Of a DNA stretch of 64,000 bases, positions 36,696 through 46,226 are shown piece by piece. A program made the translations under genes and the position numbers. The notes under the pieces are model-generated. The model saw nothing but the letters and a program-made list of their open reading frames with translations. It had not been told where the DNA came from and ran no database searches. The stretch is taken from assembly GCA_019186945.1 (NCBI GenBank), contig JABAQJ010000017.1, positions 1 through 64,000 of the forward strand. The letters run 5' to 3'. The number at the start of each line of letters is the position of its first letter. Position 1 is the first letter of the stretch. Origin of the DNA: Gemmatimonadaceae bacterium (lineage in GTDB: Bacteria > Gemmatimonadota > Gemmatimonadetes > Gemmatimonadales > Gemmatimonadaceae).

Positions 36696-37639
36696 CTTCA
36701 GTCCTGGTTGGTGTTGACGGTGGCGGTACACACACGCGGGCGATGGTCACGGACGAAGCTGGAGTTCAGCTTGCCAGCTCCGACGGCATCGGCAGTGCCA
36801 TCCGCCCAGGCGAGGTCACACGATCGGCCGATATCGTCGCCTCCACGATCGAGGCGGCCATCAGGGAATCGGCTGTCGAGGATCCGCAGGTACGGATCGC
36901 ATGTGTCGGTGTGGCCGGCGCCGGCCGCGAGGAGGAGCGGCACGCCCTCCACGAGGCGCTGGTCTCCCGTGGCATCGCCGACGAAGTGCATGTCGTGACC
37001 GATGCCGAGATTGCGCTCGAGGATGCCTTTGGCGATGGCCCTGGCGTGCTACTGATCGCCGGAACAGGTTCGATCTGCTACGGACGCGGGCCGGCGGGTG
37101 CAGTGGCCAGATGCGGGGGCTGGGGTCCGATCATCGGCGATGAGGGTAGCGGCGCGTGGCTCGGGCGCCGCGTGCTTGGCGTGGTCGCGGCTGCGGCGGA
37201 CGGTCGAGAGCCGGATACGGCCCTGACCGCAGCGATCCTGGCCACCACGGGGGTTCCCAGCGTGGACGCACTGGTTCCGTGGGCTTCACATGCGACCGTC
37301 GCGCAGTTGGCGTCCCTTGCTCCTGTGATCATGGAGACAGCGAAAGCAGGCGACCTCCGTGCAAACGCGATCGTAACGCTAGGCGTCGAAGAGCTGGCGC
37401 TCCACGTGCGGACGCTTGCCCGCCAGTTGTTCGTGGACGAGCGTGCCACGGTGCCGCTGGCGTTGAGCGGGGGTCTGGTGCACAAGGGCACGCTGGTACG
37501 GAAGCGTCTCGAAGTCAGGCTGCGATCGATGGTCCCGGGCGCAATGCTACATGGCGACGAGGTCATCGCCGTGCGTGGCGCCATCAAGCGTGCCATGCGC
37601 ACGCCAAGCGGAATCGTCGCGCGGCAGCGCGGTGGCTGA
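36692..37639 (+). CDS. BadF/BadG/BcrA-type kinase, probable N-acetylglucosamine kinase
   Basis: 315 aa from the ATG at 36692, overlapping the symporter stop by 4 nt. ASKHA fold: phosphate-1 motif GVDGGGTHTRAMV, phosphate-2 AGTGSICYGRG, GDEGSGAWLGR, and adenosine motif LSGGLVHKG. These are the marks of the NAGK-like branch of the BadF ATPase family. It would phosphorylate the imported amino sugar, which the fused deacetylase/deaminase then turns into fructose-6-phosphate. Last gene of the operon; the next gene is convergent, 23 nt away. Confidence 0.85.
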   Translation: MTSVLVGVDGGGTHTRAMVTDEAGVQLASSDGIGSAIRPGEVTRSADIVASTIEAAIRESAVEDPQVRIACVGVAGAGREEERHALHEALVSRGIADEVHVVTDAEIALEDAFGDGPGVLLIAGTGSICYGRGPAGAVARCGGWGPIIGDEGSGAWLGRRVLGVVAAAADGREPDTALTAAILATTGVPSVDALVPWASHATVAQLASLAPVIMETAKAGDLRANAIVTLGVEELALHVRTLARQLFVDERATVPLALSGGLVHKGTLVRKRLEVRLRSMVPGAMLHGDEVIAVRGAIKRAMRTPSGIVARQRGG

Positions 37640-37662
37640 GCGGCGCGACAGCCGTCGCCGCA

Positions 37663-38991
37663 TCACGCCGCCTGCGTGCTGGTCAGCGCCTCTTCCGGCG
37701 CGGCATCGTCGAACTCGCCCTCCCAGCGAGCCATGGCGGCGGACGCCAGGCAGTTCCCGAGCAGGTTGACTGACGTTCGCGCCATGTCCATGATCGCGTC
37801 CACGCCAAGGATGATCGCCACTGCCTCCAGCCTCAGCCCGAAGGTGGCAATCGCGCCCGACAGTATCACGAGCGACGCCCTGGGCACGGCCGCGACACCT
37901 TTGCTCGTCAGCATCAGCATCAGCATCATCAGGATCTGCTGACCAAGGGGCATATCGATGCCCGAGGCTTGCGCCGCGAACACGGACGCGAGCGCGAGGT
38001 ACAACGTGCTTCCGTCCAGATTGAACGAGTATCCCGTTGGCAGGACAAAAGCAACGATCCGCCGCGGCACTCCGAACTTCTCCATCTGCTGCATCGCGAG
38101 CGGTAATGCAGCCTCGGACGAAGCTGTGGAAAACGCGATCAGCCATGGCTCACGCACGGCGCGCCAGAACTTGAGGATCGGGATGCGGAACAACAGCATC
38201 ACGGGCACAAGCACGGCAACCACGAAGAATATCAGCGCGCCGAACAACGTCAGCACCAGGAGCCCGAGGTTGCTGAGTACACCGAGGCCGCTCCGCGACA
38301 CCGTCACGGCGATGGCTGCGCCGATGCCGAATGGCGCGAACCCCATCACGATCGCCGTGAACTTGAACATGATGTCGGACAGGCTCTCGAGGACACCGAG
38401 CATCACTTCCTTGTTCTTCCCTTGAACGCGGGAGAGCGATACGGCGAAGATGATCGCAAAGAATACGATCTGCAGTACTTCGTTGGTCGCCGCCGCCTCG
38501 AAGAAGCTCTGGGGCACGGTATGTTCGAGCACACCGGAGATCGTCGTTTGCCGGGCGGCGAACTCCGCCCCTTCCTTGGACGACGCGGCCCCAAGGTCGA
38601 TGCCCACACCCGGCTTCGTGATATTCACGGCCAGGAGGCCGACCGCCAGAGCCAGTGTGGTGACGACCTCGAAGTACACGACGGAACGGAAGGCGAGCCG
38701 TCCGACCTTCTTCATGTCGTCGCCGTGACCGGCAATTCCGACGACGAGCGTCGCGAACAGGAGCGGCACGATCAGCGACTTGATCATTCGCAGGAAGATC
38801 GTCGACAGGACACTGAGGTCCGAGGCGGCCCAACCGCCGTGGGCATCGCGCGCCGATTCCGGGAAGAGCCAGCCTAGCGCGATACCGACGACCATCGAGA
38901 TCAGGATCCACTGGGTAGCCGAGATCCTGCGGAGTCCGGTCTTCGCGGGCGCCGGTGCGCCGCCTGCCGGCATGGGTACAGTCTGCATCAT
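37663..38991 (-). CDS. Dicarboxylate/amino acid:cation symporter (DAACS)
   Basis: 442 aa with about eight membrane helices plus re-entrant loops. Signatures: LIVPLLFATLVVGIAGHGD near residue 77, the serine-rich STASSEAALPLAMQQMEKFGV hairpin-1, LPTGYSFNLDGSTLYLALA (NMDG-like motif reads NLDG), and GVDAIMDMARTSVNLLGN in helix 8. Substrates are C4-dicarboxylates, glutamate or aspartate; the DMARTSVN sequence does not settle which. It follows the APC permease by 13 nt, so both uptake genes are probably cotranscribed. Confidence 0.88.
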   Translation of the reverse strand: MMQTVPMPAGGAPAPAKTGLRRISATQWILISMVVGIALGWLFPESARDAHGGWAASDLSVLSTIFLRMIKSLIVPLLFATLVVGIAGHGDDMKKVGRLAFRSVVYFEVVTTLALAVGLLAVNITKPGVGIDLGAASSKEGAEFAARQTTISGVLEHTVPQSFFEAAATNEVLQIVFFAIIFAVSLSRVQGKNKEVMLGVLESLSDIMFKFTAIVMGFAPFGIGAAIAVTVSRSGLGVLSNLGLLVLTLFGALIFFVVAVLVPVMLLFRIPILKFWRAVREPWLIAFSTASSEAALPLAMQQMEKFGVPRRIVAFVLPTGYSFNLDGSTLYLALASVFAAQASGIDMPLGQQILMMLMLMLTSKGVAAVPRASLVILSGAIATFGLRLEAVAIILGVDAIMDMARTSVNLLGNCLASAAMARWEGEFDDAAPEEALTSTQAA

Positions 38992-39004
38992 GTCCGGAGC
39001 CTGG

Positions 39005-40546
39005 TTAGGCGTTCGATGACTGCCGTCGCAGCACGGAATTCTTGTATCCGTAGACGAAATAGAACACGAGCCCGATTGCCAGCCAGATCCCGAATCGAAT
39101 CCAGGTCACGCGAGGCAACTGGAACATCAGATACAGACAGGCCGCGACCGAGATGAGTGGCGTAAACGGGACGCCCGGCACGCGGAAGGGACGTGGCCGG
39201 TCCGGATCGGTGCGGCGCAGAAAGATCACGCCGATGGACACCAGCACGAACGCGAACAAGGTGCCGATGTTCGTCAGATCGACAACTTCGGCGATGTTCG
39301 CGAAGGCAGCGAAGGTCGCCACGAACGTACCCGTCAGTATCGTACCAACGTATGGTGTGCGGAAGCGCGGGTGCACCTTGGCCATCACCGGGGGCAAAAG
39401 CCCATCGCGCGCCATCGAATAGAAGATGCGCGGCTGGCCCAGCTGAAAAACCAGCAACACGCTCCCCATCGCGATCACGGCACCTAACGCGATGATGAAG
39501 CGGGATGCATTAACCAGCAGCGGCGGTCCATTGGAGAACTGCAGCGCCGTTATCATCGGTTCGGCCGTACCCAGCTGTTGCCAGGGCGACATTCCCGTCA
39601 TCACCGCAGAAATCGCGATGTAGAGAACGGTACACACCACCAGGCTCATGATGATTCCGAAGGGCATGTCGCGCGCCGGATTCTCCGCCTCCTCGGCCGC
39701 CGTCGATACGGCATCGAATCCGATGTAACTGAAGAAGATGATCGCCGCCGCGGCGCTGACGCCGGCGAAGCCGTTCGGTGCGAAACCGCCGCTGGCTGCA
39801 TCGTTCCAGTTCGACGGAGTAATGAGGAAAACGCCGACAGCCAGAAAGAACAGGATGATAGCGATCTTCAGCACCACCATCGCGTTGTTGAAGTTGGCCG
39901 ATTCCCGCACGCCGATCACGAGGACGATGGTCATTACGAACACGACGGCGGCGGCCGGCAGGTTCACAATCACGGGAATCCCGAACAGATGCGGGGCACC
40001 GGTCCACGCCGACGCCAGGTACTGCGTGACGGCGTCGTTCGTCCCCCCAGCCAGCGCCGTCGCCGCATCGTGAGCGCTGCGATAGTCCGTCGCCAGCCAC
40101 GACGGGATGTCGACGCCGAAGTGGCTGACGAGTTCTCGGAAATGGCCTGACCAGCCGATGGCGACGCCGATGTTACCGACTGCGTACTCGACGATCAGGT
40201 CCCAACCGATGATCCACGCCACGAGCTCGCCGAGCGCCGCATAGGCATAGGTGTACGCGGAACCGGCAACTGGCACCATCGCGGCGAACTCCGCATAACA
40301 CAAGGCGGCGAAACCGCAGGCAATGGCCGTGAGCAGAAAGGAGAATACGATCGCCGGGCCGGCGCCGGGCCTGGCAGCATCGCCTACGATCGCCGTGCCG
40401 GTGGTGGCGAAGATGCCGGCTCCAATGGTCGCACCGACGCCGAGCGCCGTCAGGTGCCACTTGTTCAGCGATCGTTTGAGTCCGCCACCGTGGGACGCCT
40501 CGGACTCGAGGTCGGCCGCCGACTTGCGCGCCATGAGACCTGACAT
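39005..40546 (-). CDS. APC-family amino acid permease
   Basis: 513 aa with 12-14 membrane helices. Helix 1 has LGVGATIGAGIFATTGTAI, the substrate-binding GxGIF motif, and a later FFSYIGFDAVSTAAEEAENPARDMPFGI segment is typical of the cationic amino acid transporter branch (CAT/YfnA). An uncharged large loop (AHDAATALAGGTNDAVTQYL) lies between helices. An ATG 4 codons downstream could also start. The stop TAA sits in GCCTAACC, close to the dispersed octamer. Confidence 0.88.
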   Translation of the reverse strand: MSGLMARKSAADLESEASHGGGLKRSLNKWHLTALGVGATIGAGIFATTGTAIVGDAARPGAGPAIVFSFLLTAIACGFAALCYAEFAAMVPVAGSAYTYAYAALGELVAWIIGWDLIVEYAVGNIGVAIGWSGHFRELVSHFGVDIPSWLATDYRSAHDAATALAGGTNDAVTQYLASAWTGAPHLFGIPVIVNLPAAAVVFVMTIVLVIGVRESANFNNAMVVLKIAIILFFLAVGVFLITPSNWNDAASGGFAPNGFAGVSAAAAIIFFSYIGFDAVSTAAEEAENPARDMPFGIIMSLVVCTVLYIAISAVMTGMSPWQQLGTAEPMITALQFSNGPPLLVNASRFIIALGAVIAMGSVLLVFQLGQPRIFYSMARDGLLPPVMAKVHPRFRTPYVGTILTGTFVATFAAFANIAEVVDLTNIGTLFAFVLVSIGVIFLRRTDPDRPRPFRVPGVPFTPLISVAACLYLMFQLPRVTWIRFGIWLAIGLVFYFVYGYKNSVLRRQSSNA

Positions 40547-40645
40547 GCCGATACCGGTTGAAGGGACGATTCCCGATCCGGGGACACGGCGCCGGGGATG
40601 GATGGCCGACTCGATCCCCGGCGTGCGCTCCGACGATGCGGCTGG

Positions 40646-43174
40646 TTAGGCGTGCTCGCGGTGCGCCGATGGCGCGCCCGCTTCAATCCGCATCCCGTAG
40701 AAGGAGCGGTACACGAAGTACATCCCGATCGCGAGGAAAATCGCCGCCAGTCCGTGCGTGAGCCCTGAGCCCTGATCCGTGGTCAGCGATACCGCCAGCT
40801 CGACCGCGAGCAATCCGAACAGCGTAGTGAACTTGATGATCGGGTTGAGCGCGACCGACGAAGTATCCTTGAACGGATCGCCGACCGTATCGCCGACGAC
40901 CGTGGCGTCGTGCAGCGGCGTTCCCTTCGCCTTCAGTTCCGTCTCCACGATCTTCTTCGCGTTGTCCCATGCCCCACCGGCGTTTGCCATGAAAATGGCC
41001 TGGTACAAGCCGAAGAGGGCGATCGAGACGAGATACCCGATGAAGAAGTACGGCTCGATGAAGGCAAACGCGAGCGTGGAGAAGAACACCGTCAGGAAGA
41101 TGTTGAACATCCCCTTTTGCGCGTAGATGGTGCAGATCTCGACGACCTTCTTGGAATCCGACACGCTGGCCTTGGTAACGCCTTCCAGCTTGATGTTCGC
41201 CTTGATGAACTCGACGGCGCGGTACGCTCCCGTGGTCACCGCCTGCATGGACGCGCCGGTAAACCAGTAGATGATGGCGCCGCCGGTAATCAGCCCGAGC
41301 AGGAAGGGCGGGTGCATCAACGACAGGTTCGACAGCAGTTCGGGCTGCAAGCCATGCGTGAGCGAGACGATGATCGAGAAGATCATCGTCGTGGCACCGA
41401 CGACGGCGGTGCCGATCAACACGGGCTTCGCCGTCGCCTTGAAAGTGTTGCCGGCTCCATCATTCTCTTCGAGGTGCGTCTTGGCAGCTTCGAACTCGGG
41501 CGTGAAGCCGAAGTCGCGTTTGACCTCGTCGCCGATACCGGGAATCGTCTCGATCATCGAGAGTTCGAACACAGACTGTGCGTTGTCCGTCACCGGACCG
41601 TAGGAATCGACGGCGATCGTGACCGGACCCATCCCGAGGAACCCGAACGCCACCAACCCGAACGAAAAGACGGCCGGCGCCATCATCAACTGCCCGAGGC
41701 CAAACTGGGACACGAAGTAGGCGATCGCCATCAGCACCATGATCGTGATGCCTAACCAGTACGCCGAGAAGTTGCCCGCCACCAAACCGGAGAGGATGTT
41801 GAGCGAAGCACCGCCTTCTCGCGACGACGTGACGACCTCGTTGACATGACGCGATTCGACCGAGGTGAACACCTTGACGAGTTCCGGGATGATCGCGCCC
41901 GCCAAAGTTCCGCACGTGATGATCGTCGCCAGCTTCCACCAGAGCGAGGGGTCGCCACCGATCGTCGGGATCAGCAGGTATGAGGCGATGTACGTGATGG
42001 CGATCGACACGATCGACGTCAGCCACACCAAGCGAGTGAGCGGTGCCTCGAAGTTCATCTTCGACGCCGTGGCGTATTGCGCTTTCGCCATCGCCTCGTT
42101 GATGAAGTACGACATGCCGGACGCCACGATCATCATCACCCGCATCATGAAGATCCAGACGAGCAGCTGGATCTGCACCGACGGGTCCGTCACGGCCAGC
42201 AGGATGAAGGAGATCAGCGCGACGCCGGTGACACCATACGTCTCGAATCCGTCGGCACTCGGGCCCACGGAATCGCCGGCGTTGTCTCCGGTACAGTCGG
42301 CGATGACGCCGGGATTGCGGGCGTCGTCCTCCTTGATCTTGAAGACGATCTTCATCAGGTCTGACCCGATGTCCGCGATCTTCGTGAAGATGCCACCGGC
42401 AATCCGCAGAGCCGCCGCGCCAAGCGACTCGCCGATCGCGAAGCCGATGAAGCACGGCCCGGCGTACTCGCCGGGGATGAACAGCAGGATCATCAGCATC
42501 AACAGCAACTCGACCGAGATCAGCATCATGCCAATGCTCATCCCGGCCTTGAGCGGGATCTGGTAGGCCGGGAACGGCTTCCCCTTCAGCGCCGCGAAGG
42601 CCGTGCGCGAGTTGGCGAAGGTATTGACGCGAATGCCGAACCAGGCGACGCCGTAGCTCCCGGCGATCCCGACCAGCGAGAAGAACAGGATGATCAGCAC
42701 CCGGTCCCAGGGGAAAGCCAGCAGAAGCTTGAAGTACAGGAAGATCACAGCCCCGATGAACAGTTCCAGCACGAGGATGAACTTCCCCTGAGTGATCAGG
42801 TATGTCTTGCACGTTTCGTAAATCAGCTCCGAGACCTCGAGCATCGATCGATGCACCGGCGCGCGGTTGAGCTGACCGTAAATCCACAGTCCGAACAGCA
42901 GTCCCAGGACCGAGACGACGATCCCGCTCATCAGCAGCGTGTTCCCGGGCGTTCCGCCGAAGAACACCTCGCTGGAAAGATCCGGAACACGAAGGTTGGC
43001 TTCACCGCCACGCTGTTCGGTCTGCGCCGCCGACTGCAGAAGGGCGCCCGCCGGAGCCTTGGTCGCGGTTGCCGCCGCCTGCGCGGCAGCTACGGGCGCG
43101 TACCAGAGCGCGGCCACCCCAATGGCCAGGAACGTAAACAGAACTCGTCGCATGACGGGCTTCAAACGATTCAT
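40646..43174 (-). CDS. hppA: Membrane-bound proton/sodium pyrophosphatase (divergent M-PPase)
   Basis: 842 aa from the ATG at 43174 (the open frame upstream is not protein-like). It hydrolyses pyrophosphate and pumps ions across the inner membrane, about 16 helices. Conserved acidic loops are present but altered: KEDDARNPGVIADCTGDNAG and DSVGPSADGFETYGVTG replace the usual GDNVGDxAGxxADLFES, and VTDNAQSVFELS replaces ADNAGGIAE. The Lys in GNTFKATAK is the position that makes the enzyme potassium-independent in characterised relatives. It has an added N-terminus with a signal-like segment and an Ala-rich stretch. This resembles the divergent lineage of proton-pumping, sodium-regulated enzymes; ion specificity is not certain. 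Confidence 0.87.
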   Translation of the reverse strand: MNRLKPVMRRVLFTFLAIGVAALWYAPVAAAQAAATATKAPAGALLQSAAQTEQRGGEANLRVPDLSSEVFFGGTPGNTLLMSGIVVSVLGLLFGLWIYGQLNRAPVHRSMLEVSELIYETCKTYLITQGKFILVLELFIGAVIFLYFKLLLAFPWDRVLIILFFSLVGIAGSYGVAWFGIRVNTFANSRTAFAALKGKPFPAYQIPLKAGMSIGMMLISVELLLMLMILLFIPGEYAGPCFIGFAIGESLGAAALRIAGGIFTKIADIGSDLMKIVFKIKEDDARNPGVIADCTGDNAGDSVGPSADGFETYGVTGVALISFILLAVTDPSVQIQLLVWIFMMRVMMIVASGMSYFINEAMAKAQYATASKMNFEAPLTRLVWLTSIVSIAITYIASYLLIPTIGGDPSLWWKLATIITCGTLAGAIIPELVKVFTSVESRHVNEVVTSSREGGASLNILSGLVAGNFSAYWLGITIMVLMAIAYFVSQFGLGQLMMAPAVFSFGLVAFGFLGMGPVTIAVDSYGPVTDNAQSVFELSMIETIPGIGDEVKRDFGFTPEFEAAKTHLEENDGAGNTFKATAKPVLIGTAVVGATTMIFSIIVSLTHGLQPELLSNLSLMHPPFLLGLITGGAIIYWFTGASMQAVTTGAYRAVEFIKANIKLEGVTKASVSDSKKVVEICTIYAQKGMFNIFLTVFFSTLAFAFIEPYFFIGYLVSIALFGLYQAIFMANAGGAWDNAKKIVETELKAKGTPLHDATVVGDTVGDPFKDTSSVALNPIIKFTTLFGLLAVELAVSLTTDQGSGLTHGLAAIFLAIGMYFVYRSFYGMRIEAGAPSAHREHA

Positions 43175-43523
43175 CGATCTCGATCTCCGTGGTGACACTA
43201 CGAGTGACGGGAGTCTCGCCCAGATGCCGTTGGCCCTGGACGATGCGCCTCGTAAGGGACTGCTGCGAGGCAAGAAAAAAGGTCCGCCCGAGTGACAAGA
43301 TCCGGGGGACCCACAAACGGCTGTGTCTGGCGAACCGACCGACGGCGCGAAGAGTACCGTTCGTGTTGCGTCGGTCCGAGCGGCCTCGCAGCTCATCTGA
43401 TACGGGGTTGCGGGGGGTGGAGCCGGCGCGCCGCCGAAAGGACGCCCGACAAAGGCGAAAAAAAACCGGCGTCAAGTTATCCTTGCCGCCGTCCTAAAGC
43501 CAGTGCAGAAAATGCGATACGCG
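43175..43523 (-). other. Intergenic region between tonB2 and hppA (349 nt)
   Basis: No coding sequence I would support. Read toward hppA it holds an inverted repeat GACGCC/GGCGTC around a T8 tract (about 43442-43474) and a GCCTCG/CGAGGC hairpin (43247-43271) about 75 nt before the hppA start. I recognise no riboswitch class and no convincing -35/-10 pair. It presumably carries the hppA promoter and leader. Confidence 0.4.
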
Positions 43524-44375
43524 CTATCGTGCTTCCGCCGTCACCACCGCCGTGTCCTTGACCGGAACGCCGTTTCCGCGAACGGCCGGACGGAATCGCA
43601 TCTCCAGCAGCATGTCCCGGATCCGGCGGTTGTAGTTCCCGTCCTTCGAGGGGTTGAATGACAGAAGTCGCGCACTTCCGGTCGTGTCGACCTCGAAGTA
43701 CGCGACCATCGTGTACGGACGAACCTTGGACGGTACCGGAAGGGGCAGCAACTGCATCGAAATCACGGTAGGCGGATACACGGTGTCGGCATCGCCGCCT
43801 CCGGTCCCGGGCCCATTCCCACTCCCCTTCCCCGTCCCGACGCCCGACCCAACACCTCCACCGCTTCCAGGACCGCTACCGCCCGTTCCATCCTTTCCGG
43901 TCCCTCCGCCGGCTCCCTCCGTCGCTCCACTCGTCTTCGATGATGCCGACGTGTCTGCCGTTGCGGTGGGCCTCTCCTCTGGATCCGGCTTCGGAGGATC
44001 GGGTTCTTTCGTCTTCTCGGGCTTGGACGGGACAACCTCTTCCGGCATCTGCACCGCCGGCTTGGACCGGGTCGGCAGCGTGAAGTACCGGAGGCCCTCC
44101 TTGATCTGTTCGAAACCGCTGCCACTCGTTCCACCGCCACCGCCACCTACCGGTCCCGGCCCACCGGTCCCCCGATTCGCAATCTCATAGAGCTGCGATC
44201 CGACGAAGACCGTGGGTGCGAGAATGAGCAGGAGAATCGCCACATGCAACAGGACGGACGCTATCGTCGCCTGTGCTCGCGGTTCGGCGTGCGCCGGAAT
44301 GCCTATCGGCGGCCGATACGGGCGCCGGGCGAGTCCTTCGCCCAGGCGATCAAGCCTGTTCTCCCGGCCCTTCAT
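43524..44375 (-). CDS. TonB-like energy transducer with Gly-rich linker (tonB2)
   Basis: 283 aa. A single N-terminal membrane helix (ATIASVLLHVAILLLILAPTVFV, about 36-58), a proline/glutamate segment (KPEKTKEPDPPKPDPEERP), a long Gly/Ser/Thr-rich linker of about 55 residues, and a C-terminal TonB-type domain (VRPYTMVAYFEVDTTGSARLLSF, then RRIRDMLLEMRFRPAVRGNGVPV). It spans the periplasm to energise outer-membrane receptors or links envelope layers. A terminator between it and the exbD gene upstream suggests its own transcript. Confidence 0.75.
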   Translation of the reverse strand: MKGRENRLDRLGEGLARRPYRPPIGIPAHAEPRAQATIASVLLHVAILLLILAPTVFVGSQLYEIANRGTGGPGPVGGGGGGTSGSGFEQIKEGLRYFTLPTRSKPAVQMPEEVVPSKPEKTKEPDPPKPDPEERPTATADTSASSKTSGATEGAGGGTGKDGTGGSGPGSGGGVGSGVGTGKGSGNGPGTGGGDADTVYPPTVISMQLLPLPVPSKVRPYTMVAYFEVDTTGSARLLSFNPSKDGNYNRRIRDMLLEMRFRPAVRGNGVPVKDTAVVTAEAR

Positions 44376-44441
44376 TCGCTGGAGTGAGTCGCAGTTGTTG
44401 AGGCGTGGATTGACGTCTGGCAGGTGCCACGGCGGTGCGGT

Positions 44442-44487
44442 GAAAACTAATACGGCGGGTGAGCCGCGAAGGGTTCACCCGCCGTAT
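44442..44487 (-). terminator. Rho-independent terminator after the exbB-exbD operon
   Basis: 13-bp perfect inverted repeat ATACGGCGGGTGA / TCACCCGCCGTAT (44450-44462 and 44475-44487) with a 12-nt loop, followed on the minus strand by TAGTTTTC. It lies 18 nt past the exbD stop and upstream of tonB2. Confidence 0.85.
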
Positions 44488-44505
44488 CCAGTTCCACCGC
44501 CGGTG

Positions 44506-44934
44506 CTACTTCGTCGGTGCCGCCTCGTCGCTCTTCGGCGGAACGCCGATCACTTTCACTCCGGCCCCGCGCGCGACGTCCATCGACCAGATCACATCCT
44601 GGTATTTCACGCTGGGATCGCCTTTCACGAACATGATCTTCTCGGGCCGCGGATCGTAGATCTCCTTGAGCCGGGCACCGAGCCGCTCCTTCGGGATGGT
44701 CTCCTTGTTGACCGCATAGACACCGCCGGGGAGCACCTCGAGCACGATCTGCTTGGAGTCGGGCGGCGGCGGCTCGTCTGCTGGCTTCGGATCCGGAAGC
44801 TGCAGGTCGATCGCGACGCGCGACAACGGGATGATCATCATGAAGATGATCAGGAGCACGAGAAGGACGTCAATCATCGGAACGACGTTCGGTTCGTTCC
44901 TGAGTCCTTCACTGCCAGCTGACATTCCTGCCAT
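44506..44934 (-). CDS. ExbD/TolR biopolymer transport protein (second copy)
   Basis: 142 aa. One N-terminal helix (VVPMIDVLLVLLIIFMMIIP) containing the ion-conducting Asp in PMIDVLLVLLI, followed by a periplasmic domain (ERLGARLKEIYDPRPEKIMFV). With ExbB it converts the proton gradient to mechanical work on TonB. It starts 19 nt after the first exbD. Confidence 0.92.
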   Translation of the reverse strand: MAGMSAGSEGLRNEPNVVPMIDVLLVLLIIFMMIIPLSRVAIDLQLPDPKPADEPPPPDSKQIVLEVLPGGVYAVNKETIPKERLGARLKEIYDPRPEKIMFVKGDPSVKYQDVIWSMDVARGAGVKVIGVPPKSDEAAPTK

Positions 44935-44953
44935 GAGTAGTCTCCGGAGGTCG

Positions 44954-45415
44954 CTACTTCTTTTTCACGAGTTCCGGCGAGTCTCCCGGAACCGTGGACT
45001 TGGTGCCTGGCTGCTGCTCCGAAATCGCTCCGACGACACGCACACCGTTTTTCGACGCAATGTCCATGGCGTCCAGAACCTTCGCGTACGGGAGGTCCTT
45101 GTCCGCCTTGACGTACAGGATCTTGTCGATCGTGCGAGCATCGAAGATGCGCTTGATCGTGATGTCGAGCGTATCCGGAGATACCGGGCGCTTGTTGATG
45201 TAGTACTGCCCGTTCTTGTCTATGCCCAGCACCTGATCGGAATCTTCTTCGGGGTGCGTCTTCAGGTTGATGCCCTGCGGTGGCTGCGCCGTAAACCCGG
45301 CCGCGATCGACGGCACCACCACCATGAAGATGATGAGCAGCACCAGCATGACGTCGATCATCGGCACGACGTTAGGCTCGGCCTTGACGCCACCTGTGCC
45401 CACTGACATTCCCAT
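44954..45415 (-). CDS. ExbD/TolR biopolymer transport protein (first copy)
   Basis: 153 aa. NVVPMIDVMLVLLIIFMVVVPSI is the membrane helix with the essential Asp; the periplasmic domain includes GQYYINKRPVSPDTLDITIK and ILYVKADKDLPYAKVLDAMDIA. Differs from the second copy in the loop and in its lysine-rich tail, so the two could form a heteromeric pair under one ExbB. Confidence 0.92.
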   Translation of the reverse strand: MGMSVGTGGVKAEPNVVPMIDVMLVLLIIFMVVVPSIAAGFTAQPPQGINLKTHPEEDSDQVLGIDKNGQYYINKRPVSPDTLDITIKRIFDARTIDKILYVKADKDLPYAKVLDAMDIASKNGVRVVGAISEQQPGTKSTVPGDSPELVKKK

Positions 45416-45448
45416 CGGGAAGCCCTCCTCTGGGGTTGGGGCCGTCGA

Positions 45449-46186
45449 TTACTGTGAGACCGGACTGCCGCCCTGCACCTGCGTATTGAACTCGCGGGTG
45501 AAGCGCGAACGTCCGAATTCACCCGAGACACCCTTGATGAGATAGTCGATCATCTCCTTCGAGGTGTAGGTCATTTCGGCCGTCAGGTTGTCGATCTTCG
45601 TCGTGAAGTAGTTGTAGAACCACACCGCAGGGATGGCCACGATCAGACCGAAGCCCGTCGCGATCAGAGCTTCCGCGATACCGGCCGAAATCGAGGCGAT
45701 ACCGCCTGAACCCGACTTGGCCATCGAGACGAAAGCGTTGATGATGCCGAACACCGTGCCCAGAAGACCGACGAATGGCGCGGTCGCACCGACCGTTGCC
45801 AGGATCGCCAGGCCGCGCTTCAGCTGCACGATCTCCATCAGCATCTCTCGCTCGACCGCGCGCTCGGCCGTGTTGATATCCGACACCGTCACCGAGCCGT
45901 CCATGATCAGCGGCTTCACTTCGGCCAAGGCACCACCAAGGACGCGGGCCACGTGCGACTTCTTGTAGCGCTCGGCGAGGTTGATCGCCTCCGTCAGGTT
46001 GTCCTCTTCCAGGAACTGGGAGAACTCGGGAGCGAACTTGATGGTCTCCTTCTGTGCTCTCCGAAGCGTCCACCACTTCCCGATCGACGTCGATAGCGAC
46101 CAGATCGACATGAATGCGAGAACGAACCACAAGAACTTTCCAAACTTGGGGGTTTTTTCCCAAATCTCGGCGAGGTCGAGATTCAT
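45449..46186 (-). CDS. exbB: ExbB/TolQ/MotA proton channel protein
   Basis: 245 aa with three membrane helices: FGKFLWFVLAFMSIWSLSTS, LAILATVGATAPFVGLLGTVFGIINAF and ISAGIAEALIATGFGLIVAIPAVWFYNYF. The last two form the MotA/TolQ/ExbB signature. It assembles as a pentamer around ExbD. It lies between tonB1 and the two exbD genes, in ExbB order, with no tolA/tolB/pal nearby, so ExbB is preferred to TolQ. Confidence 0.9.
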   Translation of the reverse strand: MNLDLAEIWEKTPKFGKFLWFVLAFMSIWSLSTSIGKWWTLRRAQKETIKFAPEFSQFLEEDNLTEAINLAERYKKSHVARVLGGALAEVKPLIMDGSVTVSDINTAERAVEREMLMEIVQLKRGLAILATVGATAPFVGLLGTVFGIINAFVSMAKSGSGGIASISAGIAEALIATGFGLIVAIPAVWFYNYFTTKIDNLTAEMTYTSKEMIDYLIKGVSGEFGRSRFTREFNTQVQGGSPVSQ

Positions 46187-46226
46187 AAGATGACGAGCTC
46201 CGCGGTGAGATGGTGAGGCGTTGGAA

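Noticed and set aside
35621-37639. Open frame of 672 codons on the plus strand
   Set aside because: Its first part is an out-of-frame reading of the symporter; only the part from 36692 (BadF kinase) is a real gene.
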